From Mucilaginibacter sp. (GTDB lineage Bacteria > Bacteroidota > Bacteroidia > Sphingobacteriales > Sphingobacteriaceae), in the NCBI RefSeq assembly GCF_028288185.1, contig NZ_JAQBOF010000002.1, positions 103,066 to 167,065 on the forward strand: DNA of 64,000 nucleotides, read 5' to 3'. The notes below the pieces were generated by a model. That model had not been told where the DNA came from, searched no databases, and saw only the letters and a list, made by a program, of their open reading frames with translations. The translations under genes were made by a program, and so were the position numbers. Shown here piece by piece: positions 62,731 to 64,000 of this stretch (its first letter is position 1; each line of letters begins with the position of its first letter).

Positions 62731-63953
62731 AGCCTGTACTAGTGCTAACCTACTGGAGTTTCAAAGATGCTTTAGTACAAACATATACTTTGCCATATGT
62801 TAAAATTATTGCTGCTGTATCTAAAAGAAAGGTATATTTAGTTTGCCTCGAACAATCACAATTAAAAACATCTTATCAGGAAAGAATAAAAACAAATGCA
62901 GATCTGCAAAAAGATAATATGCAGGTTATTTTTTTAGAATATAACCGATTTGGTATTAAACAAATATTAATGTGGAGTTTTTACCTTACTAAATTGCTGT
63001 ATTTTGTTAATAAGAAGGGTGTTGAATATATACATACATGGGGCACCCCTGCAGGCGCTATAGGATATTTGTTAAGTATTTTATCAGGCAAGCCACTAAT
63101 ATTGGATAGCTATGAACCACATGCAGAAACTATGATAGAAAATGGCACATGGAAACTTAATTCATGGGCATATAAAATACTCTTTGAATTAGAAATAAGA
63201 CAATCGCACAGAGCTAAGTATTATATAGCTGCAGCATCCGGGATGAAAGATTATGCCCAAAAAACTTATAATTTACAAATTGATAATAACTGCTTTTTTA
63301 CCAAGCCGGCTTGTACAGATTTAGAGAAGTTTAATTTTATGTATCGGGATTCGCAATTGATAAACGAACTTGATTTAGATGGTAAAATAATTTGCGTTTA
63401 TGCGGGAAAGTTTGGAGGAATATATTTGGACGACGAAATATTTGATTTTTTTAAACAATGCTTTAAACATTGGAAAGGTAATTTCAGGATACTTATGCTT
63501 ACTAATGCATCAATAGAAAGCATAAGTAAACAATTACAGCGCGTTCAAATCCCCAATAATGTTCTTATTCAAAAATTTGTCCCTCATTACGACATTCCAA
63601 AATACTTAGCAATTGCCGATTTTGCACTTACACCGGTAAAGCCAATCCCAACCAAACGGTATTGTACGCCAATTAAAGACGGCGAGTATTGGGCAACAGG
63701 TTTACCGGTAGTTATTACTTCAAATATCTCTGATGATTCGGATATAATAGAAGAAAATAATGCCGGTTACGTGTTGAAAAGTTTAACAGATAACGAATAC
63801 AACAACGCAATAACAAAGATAGATGATTTGTTAAAAGAGGATAACGGCCTTTTGAAAAAAAGAATTAGAGCGTTAGCATATAAATATCGTAATTTTGATA
63901 TCGTGGAGAAAATTTATAGACAAATTTATAGCGTTCCGGATACCGTTAAATAG
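62727..63953 (+). CDS. GT4-like glycosyltransferase
   Basis: The 408-aa protein looks like a GT-B enzyme: VLVLTYWSFKDALVQTY at the start, IICVYAGKFGGIYLDDEIFDF opening the second domain, and DGEYWATGLPVVITSNISDDSDII in place of the usual EX7E region. That region is less conserved than in the GT4 gene at 58855, so the family call is softer. Overlap with the preceding GT2 gene is 4 bases. Confidence 0.75.
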   Translation: MKPVLVLTYWSFKDALVQTYTLPYVKIIAAVSKRKVYLVCLEQSQLKTSYQERIKTNADLQKDNMQVIFLEYNRFGIKQILMWSFYLTKLLYFVNKKGVEYIHTWGTPAGAIGYLLSILSGKPLILDSYEPHAETMIENGTWKLNSWAYKILFELEIRQSHRAKYYIAAASGMKDYAQKTYNLQIDNNCFFTKPACTDLEKFNFMYRDSQLINELDLDGKIICVYAGKFGGIYLDDEIFDFFKQCFKHWKGNFRILMLTNASIESISKQLQRVQIPNNVLIQKFVPHYDIPKYLAIADFALTPVKPIPTKRYCTPIKDGEYWATGLPVVITSNISDDSDIIEENNAGYVLKSLTDNEYNNAITKIDDLLKEDNGLLKKRIRALAYKYRNFDIVEKIYRQIYSVPDTVK

Positions 63954-63954
63954 C

Positions 63955-64000
63955 TTGAAAAATTCAATTCTTTTTATCGTCCCTTATCCGTATAACACTG
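63955..64000 (+). CDS. Start of another glycosyltransferase (3' truncated)
   Basis: A frame starts at TTG 63955, one base after the previous stop, and reads KNSILFIVPYPYNT before the window ends. This N-terminal phrase (ILFIVPYPYNTAPSQ in homologs) is characteristic of GT4 glycosyltransferases in Bacteroidota polysaccharide loci. Only 15 codons are visible, so the assignment rests on that phrase and the context. Confidence 0.55.
   Translation, partial: MKNSILFIVPYPYNT

Overview
The window is a piece of a Bacteroidota chromosome, most probably Sphingobacteriaceae and close to Mucilaginibacter or Pedobacter. The signs are gldH (gliding lipoprotein), the holB–PSP1 protein–gldH gene order, DUF4199, DUF5687 and DUF2809 membrane proteins, the bacteroidetal -7 promoter element (TAnnTTTG) upstream of several genes, near absence of Shine-Dalgarno sites, and short intergenic hairpin repeats typical of this group. 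The genus is an inference from protein style, not from a marker gene.

Layout. 1-8.3 kb: the 3' end of a probable glycosidase; XdhC and MocA, which mature and insert the molybdenum cofactor, converging on a two-subunit molybdo-hydroxylase (IorA/IorB type); an EcsC protein, a DinB protein, a small secreted protein and a LytTR regulator whose receiver pocket is degenerate. 8.6-14.1 kb: RmuC, a PAS/HisKA protein with no ATPase domain, GldH, a RicT-like PSP1 protein and HolB. 14.2-16.8 kb: catalase divergent from OxyR, with an exact OxyR-type palindrome between them. 16.8-26.4 kb: MtfA-like peptidase, sulfatase, an SDR divergent from an ArsR-MFS pair, Mfd and small membrane proteins. 26.7-38.5 kb: TM2 protein, Nif3, a coiled-coil zinc-ribbon protein, GNAT, an ABC exporter pair, RarA, an AlkA-like glycosylase with a substituted catalytic Asp, a GHL10 glycosidase, Dtd and a MazG-like protein. 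38.5-45.5 kb: ComB-GcvT, a broken HepT gene, an esterase/SMP-30 fusion, DUF983 and AraC proteins and an NHL-repeat lipoprotein.

46.1 kb carries a tRNA-Val(UAC) with its own promoter and terminator. Beyond it the DNA is visibly more AT-rich, and from 46.76 kb to the window edge every gene is on the + strand and belongs to one surface-polysaccharide locus: outer-membrane exporter (SLBB protein), co-polymerase (Wzz-like), UDP-HexNAc dehydrogenase and epimerase, the ABC exporter Wzm/Wzt with a C-terminal glycan-recognition domain, three methyltransferases, and at least seven glycosyltransferases. The most notable pair is a GT6 family enzyme (NxN in place of DxD) directly followed by a GT11 alpha-1,2-fucosyltransferase, the two activities that build A/B histo-blood-group epitopes in animals.

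There is no insertion sequence, CRISPR array, rRNA or intact integrase. The mobile-DNA signals are indirect: a tRNA boundary, an inverted partial copy of that tRNA's 3' end, helically phased TAGTAC motifs, a pseudogene, and three families of dispersed intergenic palindromes.
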